Of a stretch of DNA of 64,000 nt, positions 27,702 through 36,785 are shown piece after piece (position 1 is the stretch's first letter; each line of letters starts with the position of its first letter). Origin of the DNA: Alphaproteobacteria bacterium (GTDB taxonomy: Bacteria; Pseudomonadota; Alphaproteobacteria; DSM-16000; Inquilinaceae); NCBI GenBank assembly GCA_028281265.1, contig JANQKE010000131.1, positions 1 through 64,000 of the forward strand. Direction: 5' to 3'. The translations under genes were made by a program, and so were the position numbers. Under the pieces are notes generated by a model that was not told where the DNA came from, did no database searches, and saw only the letters and a list, made by a program, of their open reading frames with translations.

Positions 27702-28846
27702 CAGCCCGGCTCCCGCCGCTCGGCGGCGCTCGAAACCGCCACACGCTGGCCCGGTACGACCCGGTGCGGGCCGGCGTCGATCAGCCGATCCCCGTCCCGC
27801 AGGGTCCCGCGGACAAACACCCGATCCCCTTGGACGTGCAGGATCTCGACCACCGCCCGGTCGACCGCCGCGCCCCCGTCGTCCGCCGGACCGGCCAGCA
27901 GAACCGTCCACAGACCGCGATCCCCCTCGGACAGGCTTTCGACCGGCACCCACGCGCCGCGCTGGTCGATGCGGCGGGTGAGTTCCAGCGCCACCGTGTC
28001 GCCGAACGCGGCCGGCGGCGGTCCGGCCAGGTCGATCAGCACGGTCGTGGTCCGCGTGGCGGTGCTGAGATCGGGTCGGACGGCGGCGATGGTTCCGTCA
28101 ACCGTCTGCCCGGCGGCCGCGTGGACGGTCACGGCCTGACCGGCCGACAGGCTCAACGAGGCCTCCGGCGCGATGCCGATGCGGGCCTGCGGCCGGTCGG
28201 TCTCCAGCACGTCCAGCACGCCGGTACCGGCCGACACGACCATCCCGGGATCCACCAGCCGGGCGCCGACGGTGCCGGCGAACGGCGCCAACAGGGCCGA
28301 TTTCTCGAGGTCGAGGTCGATCCGCCGCAGGGCGGCGTCGATCCCGGCCAGCTCCGCCGCCGCCACGTCGGCGCTCAACCGGGCCTCATCGAAGCGCTGG
28401 GTGGAAGTATGGCCCTGGCCGGCAAGGGTGCGCTGGCGATCGGCGGTCAGCCGCGCCAGTTCGAGCGCGGCCGCGGCCCGGGCCCGCTGCGCGACCAGCC
28501 TGTCCCGCTCGGCCCGGAGAAGGGCACCGTCCAGCAGGGCCAGGACCGTGCCGGCGTCGATCCGGTCCCCCTCCTCCACCATCACATCGGTGACGAGTCC
28601 GCCACGCTCGAAACCGAGGGTCGCCTGCCGGGCGGGCTCGAGCCGGCCGACGAACCGGTCGGTGACCGTATAGTGGTCGTCCCAGGTCACGATGCGGACG
28701 CTGACGGGCAAGGGGTCGTCCGTCTGCTGCGCACCGAGATCGCCGCCCCCGCCGCCGACCCGCAGGATCGATGAGCCGCCGATCACCACTGCCGCGAACA
28801 GCCCCAGAACCATCGCTCGCCCCACCAGGCTCCCCCTTCGACGCAC
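27701..28846 (-). CDS. RND efflux adaptor (membrane fusion protein)
   Basis: This 381-residue periplasmic adaptor is anchored by an N-terminal hydrophobic segment (MVLGLFAAVVIGGSSILRVG). It has the order lipoyl half (RQATLGFERGGLVTDVMVEE), coiled-coil hairpin (LVAQRARAAAALELARLTAD), second lipoyl half (LLAPFAGTVGARLVDPGMVV) and beta-barrel (FGDTVALELTRR). It links the RND pump to an outer-membrane channel. A predicted MarR operator lies 57 bases upstream of the start. A Met 11 codons downstream is an alternative start. Confidence 0.92.
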   Translation of the reverse strand: MRRRGSLVGRAMVLGLFAAVVIGGSSILRVGGGGGDLGAQQTDDPLPVSVRIVTWDDHYTVTDRFVGRLEPARQATLGFERGGLVTDVMVEEGDRIDAGTVLALLDGALLRAERDRLVAQRARAAAALELARLTADRQRTLAGQGHTSTQRFDEARLSADVAAAELAGIDAALRRIDLDLEKSALLAPFAGTVGARLVDPGMVVSAGTGVLDVLETDRPQARIGIAPEASLSLSAGQAVTVHAAAGQTVDGTIAAVRPDLSTATRTTTVLIDLAGPPPAAFGDTVALELTRRIDQRGAWVPVESLSEGDRGLWTVLLAGPADDGGAAVDRAVVEILHVQGDRVFVRGTLRDGDRLIDAGPHRVVPGQRVAVSSAAERREPG

Positions 28847-28902
28847 CGCCCGTCTCTCCCCGCTCGTGAACCGACTATCCGCGATCGCCGCTCAAGGACC
28901 AT

Positions 28903-28922
28903 ATACGTGTAAATACACTTAT
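28903..28922 (-). promoter_or_regulatory. Predicted MarR operator upstream of the efflux operon
   Basis: On the minus strand this reads ATAAGTGTATTTACACGTAT, an almost perfect 20-bp palindrome around GTGTA-TT-TACAC. The same design recurs at 29405-29424 before the marR-family gene. Both fit the 16-20-bp inverted repeats bound by MarR dimers. Confidence 0.65.
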
Positions 28923-28957
28923 CTGGATCAAGGCCGATCGCGGCGGCAGGCCGTTCC

Positions 28958-29395
28958 TCAGCCGGAAAGCCGTTGGAGCCGGTCTCGAAGATGCCCCCAG
29001 TCCGGCGGCCCCAGCCGGCCAAGGCTGTCCTGCTGGGCGGCCTCCCACAACGGCAACCCTTCGACCAGCAGGTCGCGCCCCCGCCGTGTGATCTCCAGAA
29101 CCCGCATCCTGCGATCCTCCGAATGCTTCGAGGACGCGACCAGCCCCTTCCGCTCGAGGGGCTTCAAATCCCGTGTCAGGGTCGTTCGATCCATGCCCAA
29201 GGCGGTGGCCAGCACCCCCAGCGGGACCGCCCGGCCATCGTTGAGAGCCGCCAGGATCGTGAACTGGCCGGCACTCAGCCCCAGCGGCCTGAGCCTCTGC
29301 TCATATCGGCGCGTCACCGCCCGAGCCGCGCGCCGCATCGCATGGCACACGCACCGCGCCTCGTAGTCCTCGGGTGTGGGCAGGTGATCGTTCAT
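28958..29395 (-). CDS. MarR-family transcriptional regulator
   Basis: This 145-residue winged-helix repressor has a central HTH (QFTILAALNDGRAVPLGVLA then TALGMDRTTLTRDLKPLERK) and the wing (SEDRRMRVLEITRRGRDLL). MarR proteins release DNA on binding phenolic or lipophilic ligands or on oxidation of Cys. Here two Cys lie at residues 15 and 17 (ARCVCHAM), a possible redox or metal switch. It lies immediately upstream of the efflux genes on the same strand and very probably represses both itself and the pump through the two similar operators. Confidence 0.9.
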   Translation of the reverse strand: MNDHLPTPEDYEARCVCHAMRRAARAVTRRYEQRLRPLGLSAGQFTILAALNDGRAVPLGVLATALGMDRTTLTRDLKPLERKGLVASSKHSEDRRMRVLEITRRGRDLLVEGLPLWEAAQQDSLGRLGPPDWGHLRDRLQRLSG

Positions 29396-29404
29396 GGCGG
29401 AGAG

Positions 29405-29424
29405 ATAGGTGTATGAGCACCTAT
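29405..29424. promoter_or_regulatory. Predicted MarR autoregulatory operator
   Basis: ATAGGTG and CACCTAT form perfect 7-bp arms around TATGAG. The 20-mer is 10 bases before the marR-family ATG, so a bound repressor would block ribosome or polymerase access. It shares the pattern ATARGTGTAT...CAC.TAT with the site at 28903-28922. Confidence 0.65.
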
Positions 29425-29625
29425 TGGCAAGCGGCCCAGCATATCAGCGCTGTCGCTCCCCTCTCGGGGCCGAAGGCCATGCATGGCTCCGGCCCGCCAT
29501 CTTGGTTGCTCCGAGCGGCTCGGCAGGCCTCTCCAGCCCCCCACGCCGACACGACGTAGTACCGGCGGTAGCAACCGCCACGGCTTGGGAGAACGGGCGC
29601 ACGCCCCCAACGGCCCGGCGCACCC

Positions 29626-30198
29626 TCAGCGGTCCATGCCATGATACTCCGGGTTCGGCATCATATCGACGCCGCTGGCCACCCGGTTGGACATGTTGAA
29701 GAAACCGATGACGTCACAGAGGTCGAAGATCTCCTCCTCCCCCAAGCCCACCGACCGCAGCGCGTCCCGGTCGGCATCGGCGACTTCGGCCGGCTTGGTG
29801 GTCAGCTTCCAGGCGAAGTCGAGCATCGCCCGGTGCCGGTCGCTCAGCGGGGCGACCCGATAGTTCATCACCAGCATCTCCCCAAGCTGTGGGTCGCCGG
29901 AGAGCTGGCGCACCGCCTGACCGTGCGCGACCAGGCAATAGTAGCAGCGATTGGCCGCCGAAACGGTGACGGCCACCATCTCCCGCTCCAGCTTCGACAG
30001 TCCGCTGTCGGCCAGCATCAGGTCGTTATAGAGCGAGATGAAGTTGCGCAGCTTGTTCGGCCGCATGCCGTAGGCGGTGATGACGTTGGGCACCAGGCCG
30101 AGCTTTTCCTGACAGACCCGGCGATACTTCTGCAGGTCTTCGGGCAACGTATCCGGCTCGGGGACCGGCAAGACCATCACATGATCGGGCTGAGGCAT
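29626..30198 (-). CDS. Peroxidase-related AhpD-like protein (carboxymuconolactone decarboxylase family)
   Basis: This 190-residue all-helical protein of the AhpD/CMD superfamily has the redox motif in SAANRCYYCLVAHGQAVR, a CxxC followed by His, as in AhpD alkylhydroperoxidases. The N-terminus (EDLQKYRRVCQEKLGLVPNV) matches the uncharacterised peroxidase-related subfamily. The start MPQPDHVMV is chosen because GGAAGGA lies about 12 bases upstream; the longer frame adds 22 residues without conservation. It is presumed to reduce peroxides with a lipoyl or thioredoxin partner. Confidence 0.87.
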   Translation of the reverse strand: MPQPDHVMVLPVPEPDTLPEDLQKYRRVCQEKLGLVPNVITAYGMRPNKLRNFISLYNDLMLADSGLSKLEREMVAVTVSAANRCYYCLVAHGQAVRQLSGDPQLGEMLVMNYRVAPLSDRHRAMLDFAWKLTTKPAEVADADRDALRSVGLGEEEIFDLCDVIGFFNMSNRVASGVDMMPNPEYHGMDR

Positions 30199-30380
30199 TC
30201 GTCCGTCGTCCTTCCTACCGACAGCGCAACGAGAAACCCTATCGTCCCGCGATTGGACGGTCATCGCAAGCGACGGACACCGAGAGGCGCTGCGGGGTCT
30301 CCGACGCGGATTGGTTGACAGGGCATGGCCGTCGCCCTACCCGCGCGGGGTATGCTCCCGACGCTGCCCGGCATGCTCGC

Positions 30381-31814
30381 ATGGACATAGTCCTCTACCT
30401 TTGGCGGCTGTTGATCACCGGTATCGTCCCGGTTGCCATAATCTATGTCGGTTTATGGTCGTTGGCCTGGGCGCTGGTCGAACGCCGGCTCACGGACCGG
30501 CGAATGCGGGCTTTCCAGCGTAGAGTGTTGTCCGTTCGCGATGACGGCGCGCGCTTCGCCGCAACCGTGACGGCGCTTGGACTCGTTGCGCAACGGGCGG
30601 CAGCGGGTTCCCCGCGATCCCAAACGCATGGCAGCTTCAGATCCACGACGATCGGACAGATCATTCCGGGCCAACTGGCTCTGAGCATTCTTGTGATAAT
30701 GGCATACACCGTCTTCGCCAACTTTGAGCAGGCAGGCCTCCTGGCACCCAATACATTGGGCTTGCGAGAGTCAAGCCAAAGGAGCGACTCAGCCTTTGCC
30801 ATTCTGTACTATTCTGGAATCATAGTCATGTGGACGATGCTTGTTCTCAAAATTTTTGATGCAAAATTTACCATTGTATTTACTGTTTTATACTCTCTTA
30901 TTCTCTATTCTACTGCGATTGACTCTGCCATTACTATAATATATATTACTTTCTTGATGGCAATATCAAGACATACTCTTGCTGCACTATCATTTTGCAT
31001 CATCATGCTCATCGCAGAGATCGATACAGCAATAGGAGAGTCTATTCACTATTCAACATACCCGATCTTGCTGGCATTCGCGGCGAGCGGTCTTGCATAC
31101 ATCCTGCTTGAATACAAATCCAAGCCTGTTGTTCCCTACGATATGATAACGTTCGGTCTTACAGGGCTAATGCTGGCAATGATCGGTTTGACGTTCGTAC
31201 TCATCCCAGACGGTACGGCGATGGTGAATTCGGCACCGGTAAGCAATTTGTACTTCTTGATCGCGCTTCCTCTCATCGCATGCCTGGTTTGCCCACTCAT
31301 CTATAAGGCGTACCGTACGATTGTCCTGCCGATGATCCGGAGGTCGCAGCCATTGATTGCGGTGATCACCGCTGTATGGCTCAGCCTTGCCGGAACCTTG
31401 TCGATCGCTTTGCTGTGGCTGGCGTTCGTTGGTCTGACCCGGGCACAGGACGGCGTCCATCTGCTGGAGTTGACGGTTATGAGGAGCCTGACGCCGGGAC
31501 ACCATGCATTGGCGACGAGCATTGTCGGGCCGATGATTGTCTTGGCTTTTCTGCCTTGCGTCTGCTTGGCGCTGTGTTGGTGCTTCTCAGCAAGGCCGGT
31601 TCGGGATCAAGCCAGGCGCTGGCTGGCCTACCGGCTCAGGACCCATTCGCCGTCGGACCCGCAATTTCGAAAGACCACGGCCAAGATCATCGGCCACGGT
31701 CTGGCGCTGGCGGTCCTCGTCGGTCTGGCCATGATTGCCGGTCTTGTCGCTGCGATCAGCGATGCACTTCTCGCCTCGATCGTTCCTTTTGGACGCGTGC
31801 TCGCGATCATGTGA
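30381..31814 (+). CDS. Orphan multipass membrane protein with AT-rich core
   Basis: This 477-residue protein starts MDIVLYLWRLLITGIVPVAI. I count about 11-12 hydrophobic segments, including ILYYSGIIVMWTMLVLKIFD, ALSFCIIMLIAEI and SGLAYILLEY. The N-terminal loop (about residues 33-85) is basic and cytoplasmic-like. I recognise no family. DNA from about 30,690 to 31,200 is distinctly AT-rich and uses codons rare in the neighbours (ATA, TTA, AAT), whereas both ends return to the genomic style. It stands alone between an AhpD-like gene and a pirin gene. Recent transfer is likely; function is unknown. Confidence 0.75.
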   Translation: MDIVLYLWRLLITGIVPVAIIYVGLWSLAWALVERRLTDRRMRAFQRRVLSVRDDGARFAATVTALGLVAQRAAAGSPRSQTHGSFRSTTIGQIIPGQLALSILVIMAYTVFANFEQAGLLAPNTLGLRESSQRSDSAFAILYYSGIIVMWTMLVLKIFDAKFTIVFTVLYSLILYSTAIDSAITIIYITFLMAISRHTLAALSFCIIMLIAEIDTAIGESIHYSTYPILLAFAASGLAYILLEYKSKPVVPYDMITFGLTGLMLAMIGLTFVLIPDGTAMVNSAPVSNLYFLIALPLIACLVCPLIYKAYRTIVLPMIRRSQPLIAVITAVWLSLAGTLSIALLWLAFVGLTRAQDGVHLLELTVMRSLTPGHHALATSIVGPMIVLAFLPCVCLALCWCFSARPVRDQARRWLAYRLRTHSPSDPQFRKTTAKIIGHGLALAVLVGLAMIAGLVAAISDALLASIVPFGRVLAIM

Positions 31815-31846
31815 GGGCGTTGCGATAACAAGCGGATCCGGCCGGA

Positions 31847-32764
31847 TCATCGCTCCGGCAGGGGGATGAACTCGGTTTCGCCGGGGACGGCGGTGAAGCG
31901 GCCGGCCTGCCAGTCGGCCTTGGCATCCTCGATCCGCGCTTGCGACGAGGAGACGAAGTTCCACCAGATGTAGCGCGGGCCGTCCATCGGTTCCCCGCCG
32001 AACAGCATCACATGGCTGTCCGCAAGCGCGGTGACGGTGATCGGATCCCCCGGATGCAGCACCAGCAGCTCCCCGGCCGGGTGCTCGGTGCCGGCGATCT
32101 CCACAGCGCCCGCGACGATGTAGAGCGCCCGCTCCTCGAATTCGGGGTCGACCGGCAGTCTGGTGCCGGCCGCCAAGCGGATGTCGGCGTACACGCAGTC
32201 CGACGCCGTCGCGACCGGCGACGTCGCACCGAACGCGCTGCCCGTGATCACCCGGACCGTCTTGCCCTCCCCCGCAACGACAGGCAGCGTGTCGGCCGGA
32301 TGGTGGAAGAAGGCGGGATCGGTTTCCTCCACCGCCTTGGGCAGCGCCACCCAGGCCTGGATGCCGAACAGCCGCTGGCCGGTCGCCCGCGCCTCCGGTC
32401 CGGTCCGCTCGGAATGGGCGATCCCCTTGCCGGCGGTCATCCAGTTGACCGCCCCCGGCTCGATCGGCTGGACCGATCCGAGGCTGTCCCGGTGCAGGAT
32501 CGAGCCTTCGAACAGATAGGTGACGGTCGACAACCCGATATGCGGGTGCGGGCGGACATCGATCCCCTCCCCGGTGATGAACTCCGCCGGGCCCATCTGA
32601 TCGAAGAAGATGAACGGGCCGACCAGCTTGCGCCGGGGCGACGGCAACGCTCGGCGCACTTCGAACCCGCCGATGTCCCGCGCGCGCGGGACGATCAACA
32701 GATCGATGGGACTGTGCTCCTCACGGCCGTCACAGCGCGGGTCTTCGGTCGGCAGCCAGCTCAT
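31847..32764 (-). CDS. Pirin family protein (first of two)
   Basis: This 305-residue double-cupin protein has the metal-binding cupin motif in [20 protein letters not shown], followed by HRDSLG and [12 protein letters not shown], the pirin signature. Pirins bind iron; some have quercetinase activity, others affect transcription or metabolism. The start [11 protein letters not shown] overlaps the end of the histidine-kinase gene by 35 bases, so it is probably cotranscribed with the two-component genes. A second, smaller pirin is at 49036. Confidence 0.9.
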   Translation of the reverse strand: MSWLPTEDPRCDGREEHSPIDLLIVPRARDIGGFEVRRALPSPRRKLVGPFIFFDQMGPAEFITGEGIDVRPHPHIGLSTVTYLFEGSILHRDSLGSVQPIEPGAVNWMTAGKGIAHSERTGPEARATGQRLFGIQAWVALPKAVEETDPAFFHHPADTLPVVAGEGKTVRVITGSAFGATSPVATASDCVYADIRLAAGTRLPVDPEFEERALYIVAGAVEIAGTEHPAGELLVLHPGDPITVTALADSHVMLFGGEPMDGPRYIWWNFVSSSQARIEDAKADWQAGRFTAVPGETEFIPLPER

Positions 32765-34181
32765 GACGATCGTCCTTCGGGCGAGGGTGGTCGGCCGGCG
32801 TGCGGGCCGGGAAGTCCAGCGTAACGATAAGGCCCGGTGCGGCATCGTCCAGGGTCAGGGTCGCATCGTGCAGGCCCGCCACCGCCGCCACCAGGCTGAG
32901 GCCGAGCCCGGCCCCCGGCGCCGCATCCGCGGACACGAGCCGTACGAACCGTTCCAGCACCCGGGCACGCTGATCGGCGGGAATGCCCGGACCGCTGTCC
33001 GCCACGGTCAGCCGCACCCGCGACCCCGTCCGGTGCAGCCGCAAACGGACGCCCCCGCCGGGCGGGGTGAACTTGATGGCGTTGTCCAGCAGGTTGCCGA
33101 CCGCCTGGGTCACCATAGCGGCGTTGCCGTCGACCATCGCGGGGCCGCCGGCGGCCGGTTCGACCGACAGCGTCAGCCCTGCCTCTTCCGCCGCCGCCCC
33201 GTACAGCTCCCCGAGGTCATTCACCAGATCGGTCAGGTCGACAGGGGCGAACGTCTCGCGCGCGGCCCCGCTCTCGGCCAGGGCGATCGCCAGCAGCGCC
33301 TCGAACGTCGCGAGCAGCTTGTCGGTCTCCGCCGTCGCACCGGCGATCGCTTCCCGATAGCCGTCGGGCGACCGGTCCTTCAGCAGCGTCACTTCCAGAC
33401 GTGTCCTGAGGCGGTTGAGCGGGCTGCGCAACTCATGGGCGACCGTACCGGTGACCTGCCGCATCCCCGCGACCAGCCGGTCGATACGGTCGAGCGCGGC
33501 GTTGAGGTTGGCGGCCATCCGGTCGAACTCGTCGCCCCGGGCCCCGACCGGGACTCGCCGGCTCATATCGCCGTCCAGGATCGCCCGGGCGGACCGGTTG
33601 ACCGCTTCAAGCCGGGCGGAGATGCGGCGGCTCAACACCAGCCCGCCGGCCGCGCCCAGCACGATCGTCATGACCAGCGTCACCGCCAGCGCGTCGGTGA
33701 CGCTGTGCTGGAACCGGGTGATCGCGCTGTTGTCGCGGCCGACCAGCAGATGCAATCCGCCGGGCAAGGTGAACACCCGGGCCCGGAACGGCCGCGCGCC
33801 TTTGTCGGGGGCCTCGAGCGTCGCGGCGGTGAAATCGACCCATCCGTCGACCCCATCGGCCGGACGGGGCCAGTTGGTCAGATTGCCTGCCAGCGGGCGC
33901 AGGTCGCGGCCGGCGAGCAGATAGACGCTTTCCCGCACCGCACCATCGTTCGAGCGCCGCTCGATGACCGCCAGGAGTCCGGGCAGCCCGCGTTGCCGGT
34001 ACTGCTCGGCCAGCCCCTGGACCTCGGCCTCGATGGCGTCTTCGGTCTGTTCCCCGATCAGATCGGCCGTGGTGAAAGCCAACACCACCAGCACCGCCGC
34101 CACCGACGCGCAGAACACCACCATATAGCCCAAGGCATAGCGCAGCACGATGCTGCGGCGCAGGTCACCGGTCCAGGCCAT
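32730..34181 (-). CDS. Sensor histidine kinase
   Basis: This 483-residue inner-membrane kinase has TM1 at [20 protein letters not shown], a periplasmic sensor of about 115 residues and TM2 at [20 protein letters not shown]. Then come HAMP, HisKA with the phosphorylated His249 in [15 protein letters not shown], and the HATPase with N box [16 protein letters not shown]1 DSGPGIP and G2 GAGLGLSLV. It overlaps the response-regulator gene by 17 bases, with which it forms a pair. An in-frame Met 9 codons upstream is possible. The signal sensed is unknown, but the divergent degP suggests envelope stress. Confidence 0.92.
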   Translation of the reverse strand: MAWTGDLRRSIVLRYALGYMVVFCASVAAVLVVLAFTTADLIGEQTEDAIEAEVQGLAEQYRQRGLPGLLAVIERRSNDGAVRESVYLLAGRDLRPLAGNLTNWPRPADGVDGWVDFTAATLEAPDKGARPFRARVFTLPGGLHLLVGRDNSAITRFQHSVTDALAVTLVMTIVLGAAGGLVLSRRISARLEAVNRSARAILDGDMSRRVPVGARGDEFDRMAANLNAALDRIDRLVAGMRQVTGTVAHELRSPLNRLRTRLEVTLLKDRSPDGYREAIAGATAETDKLLATFEALLAIALAESGAARETFAPVDLTDLVNDLGELYGAAAEEAGLTLSVEPAAGGPAMVDGNAAMVTQAVGNLLDNAIKFTPPGGGVRLRLHRTGSRVRLTVADSGPGIPADQRARVLERFVRLVSADAAPGAGLGLSLVAAVAGLHDATLTLDDAAPGLIVTLDFPARTPADHPRPKDDRHELAADRRPAL

Positions 34182-34854
34182 GGGCCGTTCCCAGACGATA
34201 GCCGGCACCGCGCACGGTGTGGAGCAAGGGCGGATCGAACCCTTTGTCGATCTTCTGCCGCAGCCGGCTGATCTGCACGTCGATCACGGCCGTCTGCGGA
34301 TCGAAATGGTAGCCCCACACCTGCTCCAGCAGCATCGTCCGGGTGACCACCTGACCGGCATGGCGCAGCAGCAACTCCAGGATCTGGAACTCCCGCGGTT
34401 TCAGGTCGATCGTCCGACCGGCCCGGGTGACGCTCCGCGCCATCCGGTCGAGCTTGAGGTCGGCCACGGTGAGAACCGGCTCCTGCGGCTGCGCACCGCC
34501 GCGCCGGGCGAGGCTTTCCAGCCGGGCCAGCAACTCGGCGAACGCGAAGGGTTTGACCAGATAGTCGTCCCCGCCGGCGCGCAGGCCCTTGACCCGATCG
34601 TCGACCGTCCCCAACGCGCTGAGGATCAGCACCGGCAGCCGGTTGCCCGCCTCTCGCAAGGCCGCGACGACCGCCAGCCCGTCGAGATCGGGCAGCATGC
34701 GGTCGACGATCGCCGCGTCGTAGGATTCGGACGTCGCCAGGTGCAACCCGTCGACGCCGCGGGCCGCATGGTCGGCGGTGTGGCCGGACTCCCGCAGGCC
34801 GCGGGCCAGATAGGCAGCCGCTTCGGCGTCGTCTTCGATGATCAACAGGCGCAT
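34165..34854 (-). CDS. OmpR/PhoB-type response regulator
   Basis: This 229-residue protein has a receiver domain starting MRLLIIEDDAEAA, phospho-acceptor Asp51 in AAIVDRMLPDLDG and the conserved Lys in LVKPFAFAEL. The C-terminal winged-helix DNA-binding domain shows LKPREFQILELLLRHAGQVV and HTVRGAGYRLG. It is partnered with the kinase gene that overlaps its end. Its gene diverges from degP across a 191-base promoter region, a likely target. Confidence 0.94.
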   Translation of the reverse strand: MRLLIIEDDAEAAAYLARGLRESGHTADHAARGVDGLHLATSESYDAAIVDRMLPDLDGLAVVAALREAGNRLPVLILSALGTVDDRVKGLRAGGDDYLVKPFAFAELLARLESLARRGGAQPQEPVLTVADLKLDRMARSVTRAGRTIDLKPREFQILELLLRHAGQVVTRTMLLEQVWGYHFDPQTAVIDVQISRLRQKIDKGFDPPLLHTVRGAGYRLGTAHGLDR

Positions 34855-35045
34855 CGGGGTAGCAGCGGATCGGCGGGGTAAAGGCTCCAGAGGACGCGAC
34901 CGGGCTTTGCGCGCCTGCCCGCCGTGGCGCAAGCGGAACCGACCAAACCTTGCACAGATGTAAGGATATGGACGGCGTGGTGACAGGGACGGTCGGCTAC
35001 AGCGACGCCATATCGAACCCAGGATCGTTCTTGGAGATCTCAGCC

Positions 35046-36560
35046 ATGCGGAGCTCACCCATCGTGTCCACCCTTCTGCCCCGCCGCCGGACCCGTCGGG
35101 CCCTGGCGGTCGTGCTGTTGGCCGGCTCCGCCCTGGTCGGCGCCACGGCCCTGACCGGCGCCACGGCCCTGGTCGATGCCCAATCGCCCGCCCCCGCCAA
35201 CGCGGCGATCCAAGGCACCGCCGGCCCGCAGAGCTTCGCCGACGTGGTTCAGGCCGTCTCCCCGGCAGTGGTCAACATCGCCGTCACCCGCACGCGGGAA
35301 ATCGGCGCACCCGATGGCTCCGAGGCCATCCCGCCGCAGTTCCGCAACGGGCCGTTCCAGGAGTTCTTCCGGCGCCATTTCGGCCCCGAAGCGATGCCGC
35401 CCCGGCGCGCCCCGCAGGAGCGGCAGGGGGCCGGGTCTGGGTTCGTCGTCGATCCGGACGGCTACATCGTGACCAACCATCACGTCATTGCCGGTGCCGA
35501 CTCGATCACCGTGACCTTGCAGGACGGCCGGGTCCTGGATGCGCGGCTGGTCGGCACCGATCCGCGCACCGACCTTGCCCTGATCCGGGTCGAGGCGGAT
35601 GCGGCGCTGCCGTTCGTCGCCTTCGGCTCGTCCGAGGATACGCGGATCGGCGACTGGGTCATCGCGGTCGGCAACCCGTTCGGACTCGGCGGTACCGTGA
35701 CGGCGGGCATTCTGTCGGCCCGCGGGCGCGACCTCAACGCCGGGCCGTTCGACGACTTCCTGCAGATCGACGCACCGATCAACCGCGGCAACTCCGGCGG
35801 TCCGACCTTCAACGCCGATGGAGAGGTCATCGGCGTGAACTCGGCCATCTACTCGCCCAATGGCGGCAGCGTCGGCATCGGCTTTGCGATTCCGTCGGAG
35901 ATCGCCGAGCCGGTCATCAGCCAGTTGCGCACCGACGGCACCGTGACCCGCGGCTGGATCGGCGTCCAGATCCAGACGATCACGCCGACCATCGCGCAGA
36001 GTCTGGGGCTCGAACAGGCCGAGGGTGCGCTGGTGGCCGATGTCGTCGCCGGCGGGCCGGCCGAGGCCGCAGGCCTTGCGGTCGGCGACATCATCCTTCG
36101 TTTCGGCGGGCAAGCGGTGACGGAGATGCGCGATCTGCCCCGGATCGTCGCCGGGTTCGGCGACGGTGATCGGGCGGAGGTCGACCTGCTGCGCAACGGA
36201 CGGCAGCAGACCGTCGACCTGACCGTGGGCACCCAGCCACGCGGTCCGGATGTCGCATCCGCCCAGACCGAGAGCGAGCCGGCCGACCCCGCACCGCCGG
36301 TCCTCGGCCTCGAGCTCCGGCCCGCCCCGGACGGCAACGGGATCATCGTCGCGGCGGTCGACCCGGCCGGTCCCGCCGCCCAAGCCGGACTGCGGGTCGG
36401 CGACCGCATCACCCAGGCCGGGCAGGAGCCGATCACCACCCCGGCCGATCTTGCGGCCAGCGTTCAGGCGGCCGAACAGGCCGAGCGGCCGGCGATCCTG
36501 GTACTCGTCGAGCGCGAGGGACGCCGGCAGTTCATCGCCGTGCCGTTTGCACAGGCGTAA
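35046..36560 (+). CDS. DegP/HtrA-type periplasmic serine protease
   Basis: This 504-residue Do-like protease/chaperone has a signal or anchor segment RRALAVVLLAGSALVGATAL. The trypsin-like domain has the full triad: His146 (TNHHVIAG), Asp176 (TDLALIRV) and Ser250 (NRGNSGGPTFN). Two PDZ domains follow (GWIGVQIQTITPTIAQSLGL, and LGLELRPAPDGNGII to RVGDRITQAG). It degrades or refolds damaged envelope proteins. The start at MRSSPIVSTLLP is set by GGAGA 8-12 bases upstream. It is divergent from a two-component system and convergent with rpoH. Confidence 0.94.
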   Translation: MRSSPIVSTLLPRRRTRRALAVVLLAGSALVGATALTGATALVDAQSPAPANAAIQGTAGPQSFADVVQAVSPAVVNIAVTRTREIGAPDGSEAIPPQFRNGPFQEFFRRHFGPEAMPPRRAPQERQGAGSGFVVDPDGYIVTNHHVIAGADSITVTLQDGRVLDARLVGTDPRTDLALIRVEADAALPFVAFGSSEDTRIGDWVIAVGNPFGLGGTVTAGILSARGRDLNAGPFDDFLQIDAPINRGNSGGPTFNADGEVIGVNSAIYSPNGGSVGIGFAIPSEIAEPVISQLRTDGTVTRGWIGVQIQTITPTIAQSLGLEQAEGALVADVVAGGPAEAAGLAVGDIILRFGGQAVTEMRDLPRIVAGFGDGDRAEVDLLRNGRQQTVDLTVGTQPRGPDVASAQTESEPADPAPPVLGLELRPAPDGNGIIVAAVDPAGPAAQAGLRVGDRITQAGQEPITTPADLAASVQAAEQAERPAILVLVEREGRRQFIAVPFAQA

Positions 36561-36635
36561 TCATCCGTCCAGCGCCGTGACCACGCCATCCCCGGTCCGA
36601 AGTCCACCCCATCCGACACCGGCCGGCAAAGAAGA

Positions 36636-36664
36636 AGCGGCGCCTCCGGGGGAGAGGCGCCGCT
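36636..36664 (-). terminator. Rho-independent terminator for rpoH (convergent with degP)
   Basis: AGCGGCGCCTC pairs perfectly with GAGGCGCCGCT around a 7-base loop. Read on the minus strand, the stem is followed by TTCTTCTTT, so it terminates rpoH transcripts; on the plus strand no T-run follows. It lies about 120 bases after the rpoH stop. Confidence 0.75.
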
Positions 36665-36785
36665 ATGGATCGGCTCGCTCGGGGTATGAGCCAGGGTGAG
36701 CGAACCGGCCGGCCCGGCCGGCAAAAAGGGCGCGATGCCGCACCGGACCCGATTGCGTCTCATACGCGACCGGACACGAGCCGGA

